Positions 52,813 through 64,000 of a stretch of DNA of 64,000 bases are shown here, in pieces; the stretch's first letter is position 1; each line of letters opens with the position of its first letter. The notes under the pieces are model-generated. The model worked only from the letters and a program-made list of their open reading frames with translations, ran no database searches and was not told the origin of the DNA. The stretch covers positions 21,896,559 to 21,960,558 of the forward strand of contig OU452222.1 of assembly GCA_911728455.2 (NCBI GenBank). Reading direction: 5' to 3'. The position numbers and the translations under genes were made by a program. The DNA comes from Marthasterias glacialis. Taxonomy: Eukaryota > Echinodermata > Asteroidea > Forcipulatida > Asteriidae.

Positions 52813-55800
52813 ATGGGACAGTCGCCAAGCTCAGCCAAAGATCAGGGAGTGAAAGGGACTCATGGAAAGGGATCTCCAAGTCTCTTCTCGGAGCATGAAG
52901 CTAAAGAGCTCAACCTAACGTTCAAGAAAATATGTCAACCTAACAAGGCAGAGGATGGTTTCACCCTGCCACAGCTACAGGTTAGGAAACGTACTTAATT
53001 TTCAAGTTGCAGATCGCTTTAAAAATTATAATACAATTTGTATTGGCTTTATATCTATAGGCATCTTAAAGAGCTCATTAGTTTACTATACCGGAGGTAC
53101 AGAGCTACTTGTATTTTTTTAATAATATAAGAACCAACAAAGTGCCTCGTAGAAGTATGTGTGCTGCTGTGCAGTCTGCAGCCAAGCATGCCAGAAACAT
53201 CAGGGCGATGGACAATGATGGAGCTTCTTTTAATGTTTACTGCGTTCTTTCATTGCATGCATTACGCATAACACAGGATCCAGTGCTTTACATCCCATTC
53301 TAACGAATTTGGTAAAGTGTCATGCTGTATAAGGACACAATGCCATGACCAGGATCTGAACCCAAACTGACGACATCAGAGCTTGAGCCCGGTGCACAAG
53401 ACCACTCAGGCACACACTTCAGTTATTATCATGGACTTGAAATATATTGATACAAGTTTGAGGCCTGAATTTACATACTATTCTAAGTTTTAAACAACTT
53501 GGGTTTCAGACAGTGGCTTAGCTCGGGAGGCAGGAGGGGGGGGGGGCAAGGTGGGTACATGCCCCAGGGGCTGCCTAAGAGGGGTGTCAAACCAACCAAG
53601 GTTTGTTTGTTTGCTGTTGTCTTTGAAGCGGTGGGTGGGTGTCAGTCGTGGTTACTACTGATATCTCATATTAATGCTTAGCCTTGTTGCAAGAAGTTCT
53701 TACGTTGTTAGACCATGCACGCATAATACTACAAAGGATTTTAAATGAATGTGTTCTGTTCTTACATATCTGTTTCTTGTGTTCTGTACTTCCAGGGTTT
53801 CATTGGGGGAAAGCTCCCATCCTCCATAGTAATACAACTCCACAAAGAGATGCGGGCCAAAAACTTTCCAGACGAGATAAAAATATCTCAGAACGCGTTT
53901 GCGATGACTTTGGGCTATTTGATGAATGGAACTGTGGACCAACAGAGTAGTTTGATGTTTTCCTTGTTTGCTGATGAGGGGACAAATGCTGTGTCTGTCG
54001 GACATCTGTCAAAGGTAAGAGCGGGTGATTGGTTGTTTGTTTGTTTGTTTGTTTATTTAGTCTCTGTGTGGGGTTCTTTTTAAATTTTTTGTTTATTTAT
54101 TAATTTGTTTTTTTTACATTGGTAAGATTGAAAAAATGATTGTGTACAGATTTGCACATAACCTTCATGTCATAATGGTGGAATATTTCTTGTGAAGTAA
54201 TTTCGCCGGAAATGCTATAGTTTTTGAGAAATAAGTAAAGCAATATGTTTTGATCTCGCGTGGAAAAATCTCAATGTTCTAAAACAATGAAAACATATTA
54301 GTGTTTTTTTGTTTTTGTTCACTATCTTTTCGTGACTTTTAATGTGTAGAAAGTCAATCCGCCTACCTATTGCCACTTTTATGGGGATGCTTACACAGAA
54401 TTCTGTGCTTACTGTACCACGTAGTCTGTGGGATGTAGCAAGAAGTAAGCTTTAAAAAAGTAAAATAAAAAAGTAGCTAGTCACAAAACATTTCTGCTTA
54501 CTGGAATACGGTAACCAGCCCAAATACCATTCCGCATGTACCATCAGCGCTCGAATTTGGGGTAAAATTCCACAAGACCGCAGGGCTTGCAGCTCAATAT
54601 TTTTACCAAACCAGAATATATTTTAAGAATCTTTTAATGAGAAAGAACTTTCGACAAAGTTTCAAATAGAAACTGTTTTTTCTTTGAACAAGCACTAAGA
54701 GAAGATTTGTCTCAGTTGTCTTGTGGGTAAGTATATTTTGATACTCAACAGAATTGACAGATATTGATCAGATTCAAAGTCAACATTTTGAACATCATTT
54801 CTCGTGTTTCTTTTTGTTAAAGATATTACACAGTGAGGTATATTATTATTCAATTGAAAAACACAAGACCACCGGACTTGTCCTGTCTCTAGTTTACTGG
54901 CCTGAGGCTTAAATTACTGGCCTCGGGCCAGTGGTCCAGTGTAAAATTCGAGCCCTGACCATCTGTGACTGGTTTCCTGCTGGTCTTGGCTTTTAGCAGA
55001 AAATTGTTTGAGCAAAGTGTGATTGGGCAGCTCTATGAAATTGGGCCCTGATCCCCAAAGGATCCTTCAAATCTGTTAAAATGGGAAATGCCATCATTTC
55101 AACATACCTCCTAAAATGTGGATCCTAGTTTCAGACTTTTTTTGTCAGCAACGACTCCCACCACAGGAGATGACTGTGTGGACCATCATCACGTTGCAAT
55201 ATTTATTATGTCTGATTTATCATTGAAGCTCATAGGCTCCTTGCTGCAATCTTATGAAGAAGCGTTAAACACCTGTAATCAGATGAAGAATTGGGAGTTA
55301 GTCTGCACACCGGAGTCCAACCAGAAGTTCATTGACCTGGTCATGCACATTTTCAGTTCTGGTAAGAGTTGTCTAAGTTGTCTAATGCCCTCTTTTCACT
55401 CATTAACAGAAGGTAAAATATAAGATAGTGCAGTGTCTTTTATTTTGTGTGACTCAATATATACATAAAGAAAAAAACCAATTTGGGCTCTATTCATTGT
55501 TCCAGTAAGGAGAAAATAGTGAAAAACCGTACACACTTATCAGCATGTAAACACTCCTTAATTTTGATTGTTACAACCGAAATTAAAATCGGGGTCTTCA
55601 GTTTTTATTTTCTCAACTTAGACAGTATTTCAAACAGAAATATTTCTATGGAAGATTGGTACTGGTATAAACTATATAATCAGTAAGCTTTCACACTGAT
55701 ACTAATACAAACACATTTGGATGAATACCAATCCTGGATTTTACCTTTAACAGATACTTTTGTAATAATAGTAATAAAAATAATTTGGGAGGCTAATCAT

Positions 55801-58800
55801 CCTTACTGGAAGCTAAGAAGCTGAATTGCGAAGGGCACAGCTACAGACATTCAAGGGCGCCTTCGGCAGCCAGCCACATCAAGCTATATATGACCACGGA
55901 GCACAGCCTGAGATCGAAAGTGTTTGGTTTTTCCGGAGGGAGGAAAACCGGATGGCCTGGAGAAAAACCCTCAGGGCACAGGAGAGAACCAACGCTCTAC
56001 TCTATTCACATATGGCCCTAGCCAGGACTCGAACCAGGGACTTATTGATGAGGTGGGAGCGCTTTGTGCACACGCCACCCATGCCACCCTGTAGACACAT
56101 GTTTGCCAGGTTACAGGCAAGGTGGTAGTAAATTAATTTATAATCAACTGATCACTGACTCACTTGACCCAACTTAGTTTTTGATGTACATTTCCAGGAG
56201 GAAAGACCACAGGCTCACCAGTGAGTAAGGATGAGTTTGAGCGCTGGCTTCAACAAACTCCACTCATGCAGAAAGTCTTCACAGCTGTGTTTCATCTCTG
56301 CTTTGTGGATTCCTCCAAAACACCAACCGCTGTAAGTTCATTCATAAAACTGCGCACAAAAGATTTAAACTTGGGCAAGCCAAATTTGTGCGCTACCATC
56401 TTCCTCCACGAGGCTACCAATTTAAACTGGGCTGTGCAATTTGTACACACTCTTCTGATAGCGCCCTCTTTTGACTCAATTTCCTCAGTTTGTGCCATGT
56501 CTCTATCGCATGTTTAATCATGGCCATGTGATCTCCTCTTGACCAATCAGAATGGATAAACTGTCCCAGGTATTTATGAATGGTGGATGGGAGAAAAGTT
56601 TTGCTGTACACCTTGATGGAGTGATGAATTTGACGGAATTGTAAATGATGTTTTCTAGAAGGTCTTGTGGATAGTTATTTATTATAATATTTATATTTTT
56701 CCTGTAGGCGGCATCATCTGCTGATGATTCAGACACATCTGTTCTTTACCACATGCCATGCTTACCGACCTGCCTGGATATTGATTGGCGCAGGATGCGC
56801 AGTCAGCTCGACATTCCTACCCTGCTCATTCTCAACCATCATCTACCACGGCACCTTCAAGACCAGTGGCGGTTCTGTTTCTCTTCCAACCTCCATGGTG
56901 CCAGCTTTGCCACGTTGCTGTCCCATATCAAGAACAAGGGTCCCACAGTCGTGCTAGTGCGGGACACGGATGGGAATGTCTTTGGGGGTTTTGCATCACA
57001 GAGTTGGGAACTTGGCCCCAGTTTTGTTGGTAGGTTATCAAAAACAAATCCCCGAATTCCCCACCCCCCCTTTTATAGCCCTGACGTCCAGGACAACTTT
57101 GATAAATAGGGAAGTCCTAAAAGTAATCCTTGGTTTTAAAATCCTGCTTGAATCAAAATAAAGATGGAGATAAAGAATAGTCTTGCAGCTGTACTGTCTG
57201 AGAGTCAACCCTGTGATTGTTACCATGAAATTGACCCTAGAGTGTGGACGGTACTCTCATTACCAACCGCTGGTGACTGAATTATTCGACCACTCTAGCG
57301 TAAAGAACATTTTATTACACAACAGCAAGCACGTGTCCAGGGACCAATTTTACAAACCTAGCCAAACATAAAATGGTTGGAAAGAGAAATTTCCGTCGGA
57401 TCTGTCTAAAGGTGATTTAAAAAAAGGTGGTGTTATGCAATCCTTTCAAAATGGACAGGAAAGATCGGAAAAAATATGGAGTGCCATATGCTTGTTTACA
57501 TTAAGGTGTTCAAGTCTCCAAATCACGCTTAGAAAGATAAGATCAAGAACCTGGCTGTTTATTGACTGATCTCATTGATTTTTTGTACAATAAGATGGGG
57601 ATCATTTTAGCAAACAAAGTTTTCACTACTTATCTCACTCTAATATAAAATCTTCATGATGATAATAGAGTTTGTAAAAAATGCCTCTAAGCACACGCGT
57701 GCTGTTGTGTAAGAAAATGTGCTTCCCGCTTCAGTGGTCAAACAATTTGGTCACCAGCAGTTGTTTATGTCAAAATAGTTTGGTAACAAGAGGGTCACGG
57801 TAACAAGAGGGTCACGACACAAGATTTACTTCACTTCTGAGTCCTACAACTAATCCAGCATAATAGTCTTTTGTTTGGTCTAGTGGTCTAGTGCATTAGA
57901 CTGAAGTTCTGATGTCTGAATTATTGGAGTGTGGGTTCGATTCCTGGTCATGACACTTGTGGATTAACCCCTCGGTGCAGATACAAGCAGCTTGAGGTTG
58001 TTTGTTCCCAGGGAGTTGAGAAAGTTTCAGGAAAAATCACCTTGATCTAGCCATGTATTACAACTCAAGACACCTTAATCCCTTTCAGCTAAGAGGATTA
58101 ACCTGACACTAATCAAATAAACCATATACTGCCACTAGCCTTTAACATAACTGTTAACAGTTACTGCTCTTTGTAAGTCCTGTAATGAAGACATGAAGAC
58201 AACTTCTCAGAAACTCTTGTGAAGTATGGATACATTTTATCAAATGTTTTGATTTGGAAATTACTGAAGACTGAAGACTGAAAACACTGAAGATTTCAAT
58301 TTACAGCAAAAAAGTAAGAAGACTTTTCTTGCTTACTAAATTCCTTTTCATATGATACAAAAAACAAAGAGATCGGTCATTAAACCGTAAGGTTCTCAAT
58401 CTCACTTTCCTAAAGAGTTATCTGGAATCTCAAACACAAGATTTTTTTTTATTCCCAATGCAAGAAGTACGTCATTTAAATAAGATCTTAATTGCCTGGG
58501 AAAAATGATCCACAACTGCTTTAAAAATTTACTGCAGTGTTTTTTTCATTTTCTAGTATACTGTTAGTGGCGGACTCAAGTTCTGATGTTGTCATCAGCA
58601 GAGTTTGGGTTTGAATCCCGGTCATGGCAAATGTGTCCTTCAGCAAGGCACTTAACCATTATTGCTTCGTCCTTAGATGGGATGCAAAGCCGTAGGTCTC
58701 GTGTGTTGTGTAATGCACGTAAACAAACCCAGAACACTCGTCGTGAAAGAGAAGGGGCTTTGCCCCGGTGTTTCTGGTATGGTTTAGCAGCAAATTGCAC

Positions 58801-61800
58801 CACCACGCTTCCCTAGTGGGTGCTTTGATGTTTCACATAATAATAGCTTCTTCACAATTCACCTTGAGTACCTTACTGGTAGATCTGTGCGTTTGGTTGG
58901 TGGCTGGCCACTGTTAATAGACTTAGCCATCAGCTCGGTCCATTAACAACAGCCAGCCACCAACTCAGTCATTACTGCGCAGTGAAGACCGGGTCCTCAC
59001 ATTAATAAATACCTTTAACAAAAAATTGTAAAATTATCGAAATTTTTTAAATTTTTCTTTTGCCCATATTTTTAGAATTATTTGATTCATGTTCAAGGGC
59101 CAATCTTTAGGCTGCTAAATTTTTGCATGGCATGCATACGCACCAACATCACTTGCTAAATAATTTTTTTTATAAAAATACACACAAAGAAAACCGTTGA
59201 TGTGATAGTTCCCCACACAATATGCACAGTGCTTGCATAACTTTTACACAACATATGCTTGTTTAGGGGCCATTAATTCCCTAGTTTACAGAGCCGGTTT
59301 TTATATCACATGGTCTTACACACCCCCACGTGACCAGTCTCCGACCAATCAGAGTGCATGTAAACTCTCTCCTATTTATTTTGATGTCTGTACTCTGTAT
59401 TGAAGGTTTTTTTTGCATTTTTTCCCTGTGGGTATTTTAGGCTCAAGTAGCTGCTTCTTGTTCAGTCTAGCTCCCAAAGTTGGTATCTATGAACCCAGCG
59501 GGCAGAATGACCACTACATGTATCTCAACATTGACCAGCAGACACTGCCCAATGGTCTGGTAAGACATAAGGAAAACTTTTCAATCTGTGTACCAGTTTG
59601 ATGTTGTTTGAAACAGTTTCACACCAACTGAAATTGACCTGCGAAATATAGCAGCTGGGCCCAATTTCATGGCTCTGTTTACCGCGAGCGGGAAAATCTG
59701 CAGTGCGGTTGCAGAGAAATTTGCGTTTAACGTAAGCGTATTTCACAGTCAGCTAGGAATTTTCGCTTATCAATTGTCGCTTACCAAGCTAGCACAGAAA
59801 TTGGGCGCTAACTCTGTTAGTGGAAAATAGTGACTATATGCGCAAATCTCTGCAGTAGACAAAGTCATGAAATTGGGTCCAAATGTAAAACATTCCTGCT
59901 TTGATTTTCTTAATGTATGTCTCATGAAGATGTTCTACTCTCCTTGACACATTTTCTTTTAGAATTCCTTAAAAAAGGGTTCAAAAATTCCATTTCACTT
60001 TATGTTCAGTTTGATACAATTATTACTGCAATATAATTGCAACATGCTGGCATTTCCAAGCAAAATTGTCGTCTGCAAGTTGTCAATAAAAAATTCTTTC
60101 TAAAACGTATCCAAGGTCCCTTCAAATTACAGCAATGGCAGTCGGCTTAATCACTTCAAATTTTAAAAATCAACAAAACAAAATGACCAAATACAAATCT
60201 ATTTTCTCACTGCTGGAATTTGATTGTGTTCAGTGTGAGGTGCTTTGTTGAAACTCTAGAGGCAGCATCAAGTCAAACCTAAATACACGTCACAAGGCAA
60301 CAAATTGGTTAATTAATCACTTCTGTTTTTACACCAAAAGGGCATGGGCGGTCAGTTTGACTACTTTGGACTGTGGATAAATCAGGAATTTGGTGAAGGG
60401 CATAGCCGTGCCAGGCCTAAATGCACCACATACGACAGCCCTCAGTTATCATCCAAGGAGGACTTTGCTATTGATACAGTTGAAGTGTGGGCTGTTGGAC
60501 CACTCCCCAAGAAACCACAGGTAGGGCTGGATATTTGTTTGTTGGTTTGTTGCCATCTTGGGCTCTCTGTCTGTCCCTCGGTCTTTCCAGTGGGTGCATT
60601 CGATTAGCTTGCCCAGGTAGACCCGGTGTCGTGGTCTCAGGTATCCGGTGTGGTCAGCTATCCGGATGACCAAATATGGTAAAATCACGTCTTGTCTGCG
60701 CACAGCAAACGGAAGTCGTGTATTTTAGTGCCGTGCTGAGTCGCGTACACATACAGGGATGTGATTTCTCCGGCTTTTGCCGGAATTCCGGCTTTTTCGA
60801 CTCAAAAAGTCAACCAACGTGAATCATGTGAATCCGTTGAGAAAATGGGGGGGTAGAATGTGCTAATTAATTATTCATGTCGAGTTCGGCATTCTGTATT
60901 TAATTTGTTTAATGACGAACGTCAACTGTGTATTCTACATGTAATTATACTGCCATATTATTTGAGAACGAGGTGGAAACAGAGTGCCGGTCCAGATGGA
61001 ATGTTTTGTTAAATCGCGCGGCGAACGTTGCGTAGGTTGTGATCGTTCTCACTGTGATCGCTTACGGTCTGTTGTTTATACTGGGTAGGAGCGTGCTTTC
61101 TTATCAAGTCTAGTTCCTATTAACGCATCTGCTGTGTACGCCTATTAATGAAACGGGGGAACACACTCAATATTTTCAATGACATGCATCAATGCATCTC
61201 TATGCACCTCGTGTTGTGACTGCGCAATGTGTGTTGAACCTGAGCAAAATGAAAAACTTGAAATGCGCGAACAATTTTCAAATTGCGTTTACGCTAAAGA
61301 TATACATGTACATTGGCTATCAATGCGGCGCTCTACAATCTTTGATTTGCGCGCACCATTCCTTGCTCACACCTACTCAGTCACAGGTTGCCATCCAACG
61401 TCGTGTCGTCGGACGGTCGCAATCAGTCAGGGCGTCGAATAAAATTTTGCCGAGGGGAGACTTATCGGTTAAAGATCTGGAAAAAGGTGTGCAAAATCAG
61501 TTCCGCTGGAGTTGGTTGGAGGAGTCGGTTACTGTGGACGAACATGAAATTCAACTGCATCAGTGCTTTGAAAAATTAGTGAGTGCTGGAAAAGTACTCT
61601 GTACTTACTGTAACGACACCATCAAAAACGCAGAGTAAATATGGCAATGGTTTGGTTATTTTTTCAACCTGATACATGTACTTGTTCTGAACAACATCCA
61701 AGGGATTTCCAGCTGAAGTGATGCAATGTTTGAGATTTCATTTTCATTTGTTTGCATCTAAAAACCCTGGATGTGCACAATATATACTGATAAACACAAA

Positions 61801-63882
61801 ATGTCATTCTCTGATTGATGAAGTTGACCTTAAAAACTTTGAAACAGAGAAGGAAATTTGATCATAAAAAGGTGGTCTAGGGAAGCTTAGAATGCACTAG
61901 AGAGCATCTAGACTTCAAATTTTTTTCGGGGCCCTTGAGCGGGCCCCGAACCCCACGCCGTAAGGGGCGAGCGCTTTGCGCTCGCAAGGAAGGAACTCTT
62001 ATTTACAGAGGTTTTAATTTTCAGGCTTTTTATAAGACAAGCAATCACATGCCTGCACATAGCACTCCTGCATACTGGAGCTGTCATGGCGGCCTCCACG
62101 ATCGAGCAGAGAAAGTACGTGCAGATCGTTTCTTTATGTATTATGTGGAGTGTGCCACTAAAAATTACATGATTATTATTATGAAAAAAACAACAACAAT
62201 GAGTCACGTCAGGTTATACATTGAAGGTGTTACTTTTTTTTATCACAGAAAAAAAAACTATCATTGTACACCTGATACAACCATATAGGGGGGTTTGTTT
62301 TTAATACGGACAATAAGTAGTTATTGTGTTCACATTTTCCATACAAAATTTAAGAAAGGAGGTATGCCCTTGAAGAAGTGTCAACTGGGTAAACTTGCAC
62401 CCATGGACATGTATCAAGATGAACTAAGAGAATGTGATCGGGCGGAGAATAACTTTAAGATTAGTAGAGAACGAGCTGTCTGTTTTTTTTGTCCGCTGTT
62501 GTCATTTGGGTATCCAAGCACGCCGAAATACTGAGACCATGACCCCAGCATGCTGAAATGCCCGGCTACGTCATCCGGATACCTGAGCATGCCGGACAGC
62601 TGAGACTGTGATACCGGTTTTGCTCATCTGGGTGAGCCCCCAACAAGAGCTAACTGAACACCAACTTCCCCTTGCATTCATATCAATGCATCTTGGGACA
62701 GCTGACCGGAACTACTTTCATTTTTAGCATTTCGTCCGAAACTCTTCGTGATTCTTGGAAAGATCGTAAAATAATTATTCTCATGGTGAAACTGCAATGT
62801 TAAATATTTTACAAGCCCAGCTTAAAAAAAAGTACGCGTCTATGTATACAAAAATTACAAAGTGCTCACAAAGGCGTTGTTTTAGGGTGGAAATGGGCGT
62901 CAAACTTCATGAAAGTGTCCGGCTGAACAACAGCAAAATTGAGGTTGAGGTGTAGGTTGTTAGACCATTCCCCTAGAAACCTCAATTATGGGTCGTTTGT
63001 TTGTTGGTTTGTTTTCTGTGTTGGGCTTTCTGTCTGTCCATCTGGTTTTACTATAAGTGAAGTACTGCTGAGGTTGAGGTGTAGGTTGTTAGACCACTCC
63101 CCTAGAAACCTCAGTTATGAGTTGTTTGTTTGTTTGTTTGTTTTCTGTGTTGGGCTTTCTGTCTGTCCATCTGGTTTTACTATAAGTGAAGTACTGCTGA
63201 GGTTGAGGTGTAGGTTGTTAGACCACTCCCCTAGAAACCTCAGTTATGAGTTGTTTGTTTGTTTGTTTTCTGTGTTGGGCTTTCTGTCTGTCCGTCTGGT
63301 TTTACTATAAGTGAAGTACTGCTGAGGTTGAGGTGTAGGTTGTTAGACCACTCCCCTAGAAACCTCAGTTATGAGTTGTTTGTTTGTTGGTTTGTTTTCT
63401 GTGTTGGGCTTTCTGTCTGTCCGTCTGGTTTTACTATAAGTGAAGTACTGCTGAGGTGGAGGCGTAGATTGTTGGACCACTCCCCTAGAAACCTCAGTTA
63501 TGGGTTGTTGGGTTGTTGGTTTGTTTGAGTGTTGTGATTACAGTTGGTCCCTAGGTCTTTACCATTTTTACTGTTGACGTGGTTAAAATGTGGGCTGTCA
63601 CATCAACAGCAAATAAACCACAAGTAGGTTGTTTCTTTGTTGTTTTGGTGTATTGGGCACTTCTATCTGTCATGAAGTTGGGTAAGGGAAGATAGTTAAT
63701 CTTTTTTTTCTGTTTCTTCGTCTCAGGAGGAGGATGAAGACGAGAAGAAGAGTGTGCTGGATAAGGACCCCGAGGCCCAGGCACTGCTTGAGCTGATTGG
63801 AAAAGAGAGAAAGAGTGAAGGACTCAGAGAAGAAGATCCCACTGCCGACATTCCAGCCATACATGAAATGCCTACCAGATAG
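52813..63882 (+). CDS. MEAK7: MEAK7 / TLD domain-containing protein 1
   Basis: A complete eight-exon gene predicting 476 aa (human 456). Exons are 52813-52980, 53796-54014, 55229-55361, 56198-56331, 56708-57029, 59441-59559, 60341-60520 and 63727-63882 (TAG). All introns are GT-AG and phases are continuous. In vertebrates MEAK7 is a lysosome-associated, mTOR-interacting protein that supports S6K2 signalling. The start MGQSPS fits the N-myristoylation pattern (Gly2, Ser6). The TLDc domain spans roughly residues 250-422: WRFCFSSNLHGASF, VFGGFASQSWE, CFLFSLAPKVGIY, DHYMYLN, GMGGQFDYFGLW and HSRARPKCTTYDSPQLS. The acidic tail holds LDKDPEAQALLELIG. The exon 3 acceptor is supported by phase and by alignment to human rather than by a strong pyrimidine tract. 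The last codons lie in a 41-bp minisatellite. Confidence 0.96.
54547..54958. mobile_element. Inverted copy of the 43146-43566 element, MEAK7 intron 2
   Basis: It reads as the reverse complement of 43146-43566, from CTCGAATTTGGGGTAAAATT to GTGTAAAATTCGAGCCCTGA. It contains no coding sequence. Confidence 0.8.
55805..56128. repeat. Dispersed repeat in MEAK7 intron 3
   Basis: The block has GGAGGGAGGAAAACCGGATG, AGAAAAACCCTCAGGGCACA, GAGAGAACCAACGCTCTACT and GACTCGAACCAGGG, the last B-box-like on the - strand. It resembles a widespread marine-invertebrate repeat. The overlapping 100-codon open frame is an artefact of it. Confidence 0.55.
57870..57965 (+). repeat. tRNA-derived SINE fragment, MEAK7 intron 5
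   Basis: GGTCTAGTGGTCTAGTG (A-box-like), GACTGAAGTTCTGATGTC and GGGTTCGATTCCTGGTCATG (B box) are in tRNA order. The cloverleaf is incomplete. Confidence 0.6.
58565..58830 (+). repeat. tRNA-derived SINE, MEAK7 intron 5
   Basis: It contains ACTCAAGTTCTGATGTTG, GGGTTTGAATCCCGGTCATG (B box), TGTCCTTCAGCAAGGCACTT and a conserved-looking tail. The antisense and sense open frames of about 76 codons here are SINE artefacts. Confidence 0.65.
59654..59881. mobile_element. MITE-like element, MEAK7 intron 6
   Basis: The left end GGGCCCAATTTCATGGCTCT and right end AGTCATGAAATTGGGTCC are imperfect inverted repeats. It is related to the element at 225-421 by the CCAATTTCAT-type ends. Confidence 0.7.
60606..62636 (+). 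mobile_element. About 2-kb TIR transposon with a BED-like zinc-finger fragment
   Basis: Terminal inverted repeats of about 60 bp bound the element. The left contains CAGGTATCCGG and AGCTATCCGGATGACC, and the right contains CATCCGGATACCTGAG. Inside, an open frame ending at 61638 carries RWSWLEESVTVDE and CTYCNDTIKN. A second open segment at 62009-62114, with an AG acceptor and GT donor, continues in phase and reads FYKTSNHMPAH. Together they give a C-x2-C ... H-x3-H pattern of BED/C2H2 type. No transposase core is seen. It is inserted in MEAK7 intron 7. Confidence 0.6.
62941..63520 (+). repeat. Tandem array of decayed MEAK7 exon-7-end copies
   Basis: Units start at 62941, 63070, 63199, 63324 and 63453 (129, 129, 125 and 129 bp apart; the last is partial). 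Each unit aligns with 60479-60587, which is the last 42 bases of MEAK7 exon 7 plus the start of intron 7. GACCACTCCCC, AGAAACC and TTTCTGTCTGTCC are shared. In the units two TAG codons interrupt the exon-like part and the GT donor is lost. A further, more diverged copy is at 63582-63670. Confidence 0.85.
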
Positions 63883-64000
63883 AGGGCGCTTTGTGATATC
63901 ATCATGAAATGCCTACCAGATAGAGGGCGCTTTGTGATATCATCATGAAATGCCCACCAGATAGATGGCGCTTTGTGATATCATCATGAAATGCCTACCA
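63863..64000 (+). repeat. 41-bp minisatellite overlapping the MEAK7 stop codon
   Basis: Units begin with ATGAAATGCCTACCAGATAG at 63863, 63904, 63945 and 63986, exactly 41 bp apart, and continue past the window edge. The first unit encodes the end of MEAK7 (EMPTR then TAG). Each unit has AGGGCGCTTTGTGATATCAT, with ATGG variants. Confidence 0.95.

Noticed and set aside
55826..56128. 100-codon open frame in MEAK7 intron 3
   Set aside because: It coincides with a dispersed repeat and has no similarity to the MEAK7 exons or to a domain I recognise.
62939..63528. Repeat protein with about 43-residue units (RLRCRLLDHSPRNLSYE...)
   Set aside because: The 129-bp unit is a multiple of 3, and the units derive from the MEAK7 exon 7/intron 7 boundary in a different frame. 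The sequence is intronic and lacks an independent gene context.

Overview
This is a eukaryotic (animal) window. Genes are split by GT-AG introns, most of the DNA is AT-rich and full of repeats, and the three recognisable gene families are all metazoan: histamine N-methyltransferase-like enzymes (HNMT-like), peroxisomal acyl-CoA thioesterase 8 (ACOT8) and the TLDc protein MEAK7/TLDC1. Gene content and repeat style suggest an invertebrate deuterostome, probably an echinoderm such as a sea star. The species assignment is inference.

Layout. About 0.5-36 kb holds four head-to-tail HNMT-like genes on the + strand. Copy A (exons 2-3 only; its first exon is probably upstream of the window) ends at 1430. 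Copy B is 5990-10570, copy C 16332-20272 and copy D 32716-35367. Each complete copy has three coding exons with identical intron phases. The middle exon is exactly 321 bp in all four copies, and the complete proteins are 289-293 aa. C and D sit in a recent segmental duplication (16081-21265 and 32478-36247). Between the copies lie tandem repeats, inverted-repeat elements and dispersed repeats.

About 36-42 kb is gene-poor repeat DNA. ACOT8 occupies 42462-49159 on the - strand in six coding exons (308 aa, ending in the peroxisomal signal SKL). MEAK7 runs divergently on the + strand from 52813 to 63882 in eight coding exons (476 aa, N-myristoylation-type start, C-terminal TLDc domain). Their start codons are 3.65 kb apart. 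MEAK7 intron 7 contains a terminal-inverted-repeat transposon with a BED-like zinc-finger fragment and an array of decayed copies of the MEAK7 exon 7 end. A 41-bp minisatellite begins inside the last MEAK7 codons and runs off the window.

The most notable observation is that HNMT-like copies C and D differ at 17 amino acids but at only one silent codon (plus TGA versus TAA stops). Ten replacements are in exon 1, where no silent change is present. Two of the three histamine-contact positions known from human HNMT are substituted in these proteins. Together this suggests young paralogs diverging under positive selection, possibly toward a substrate other than histamine.
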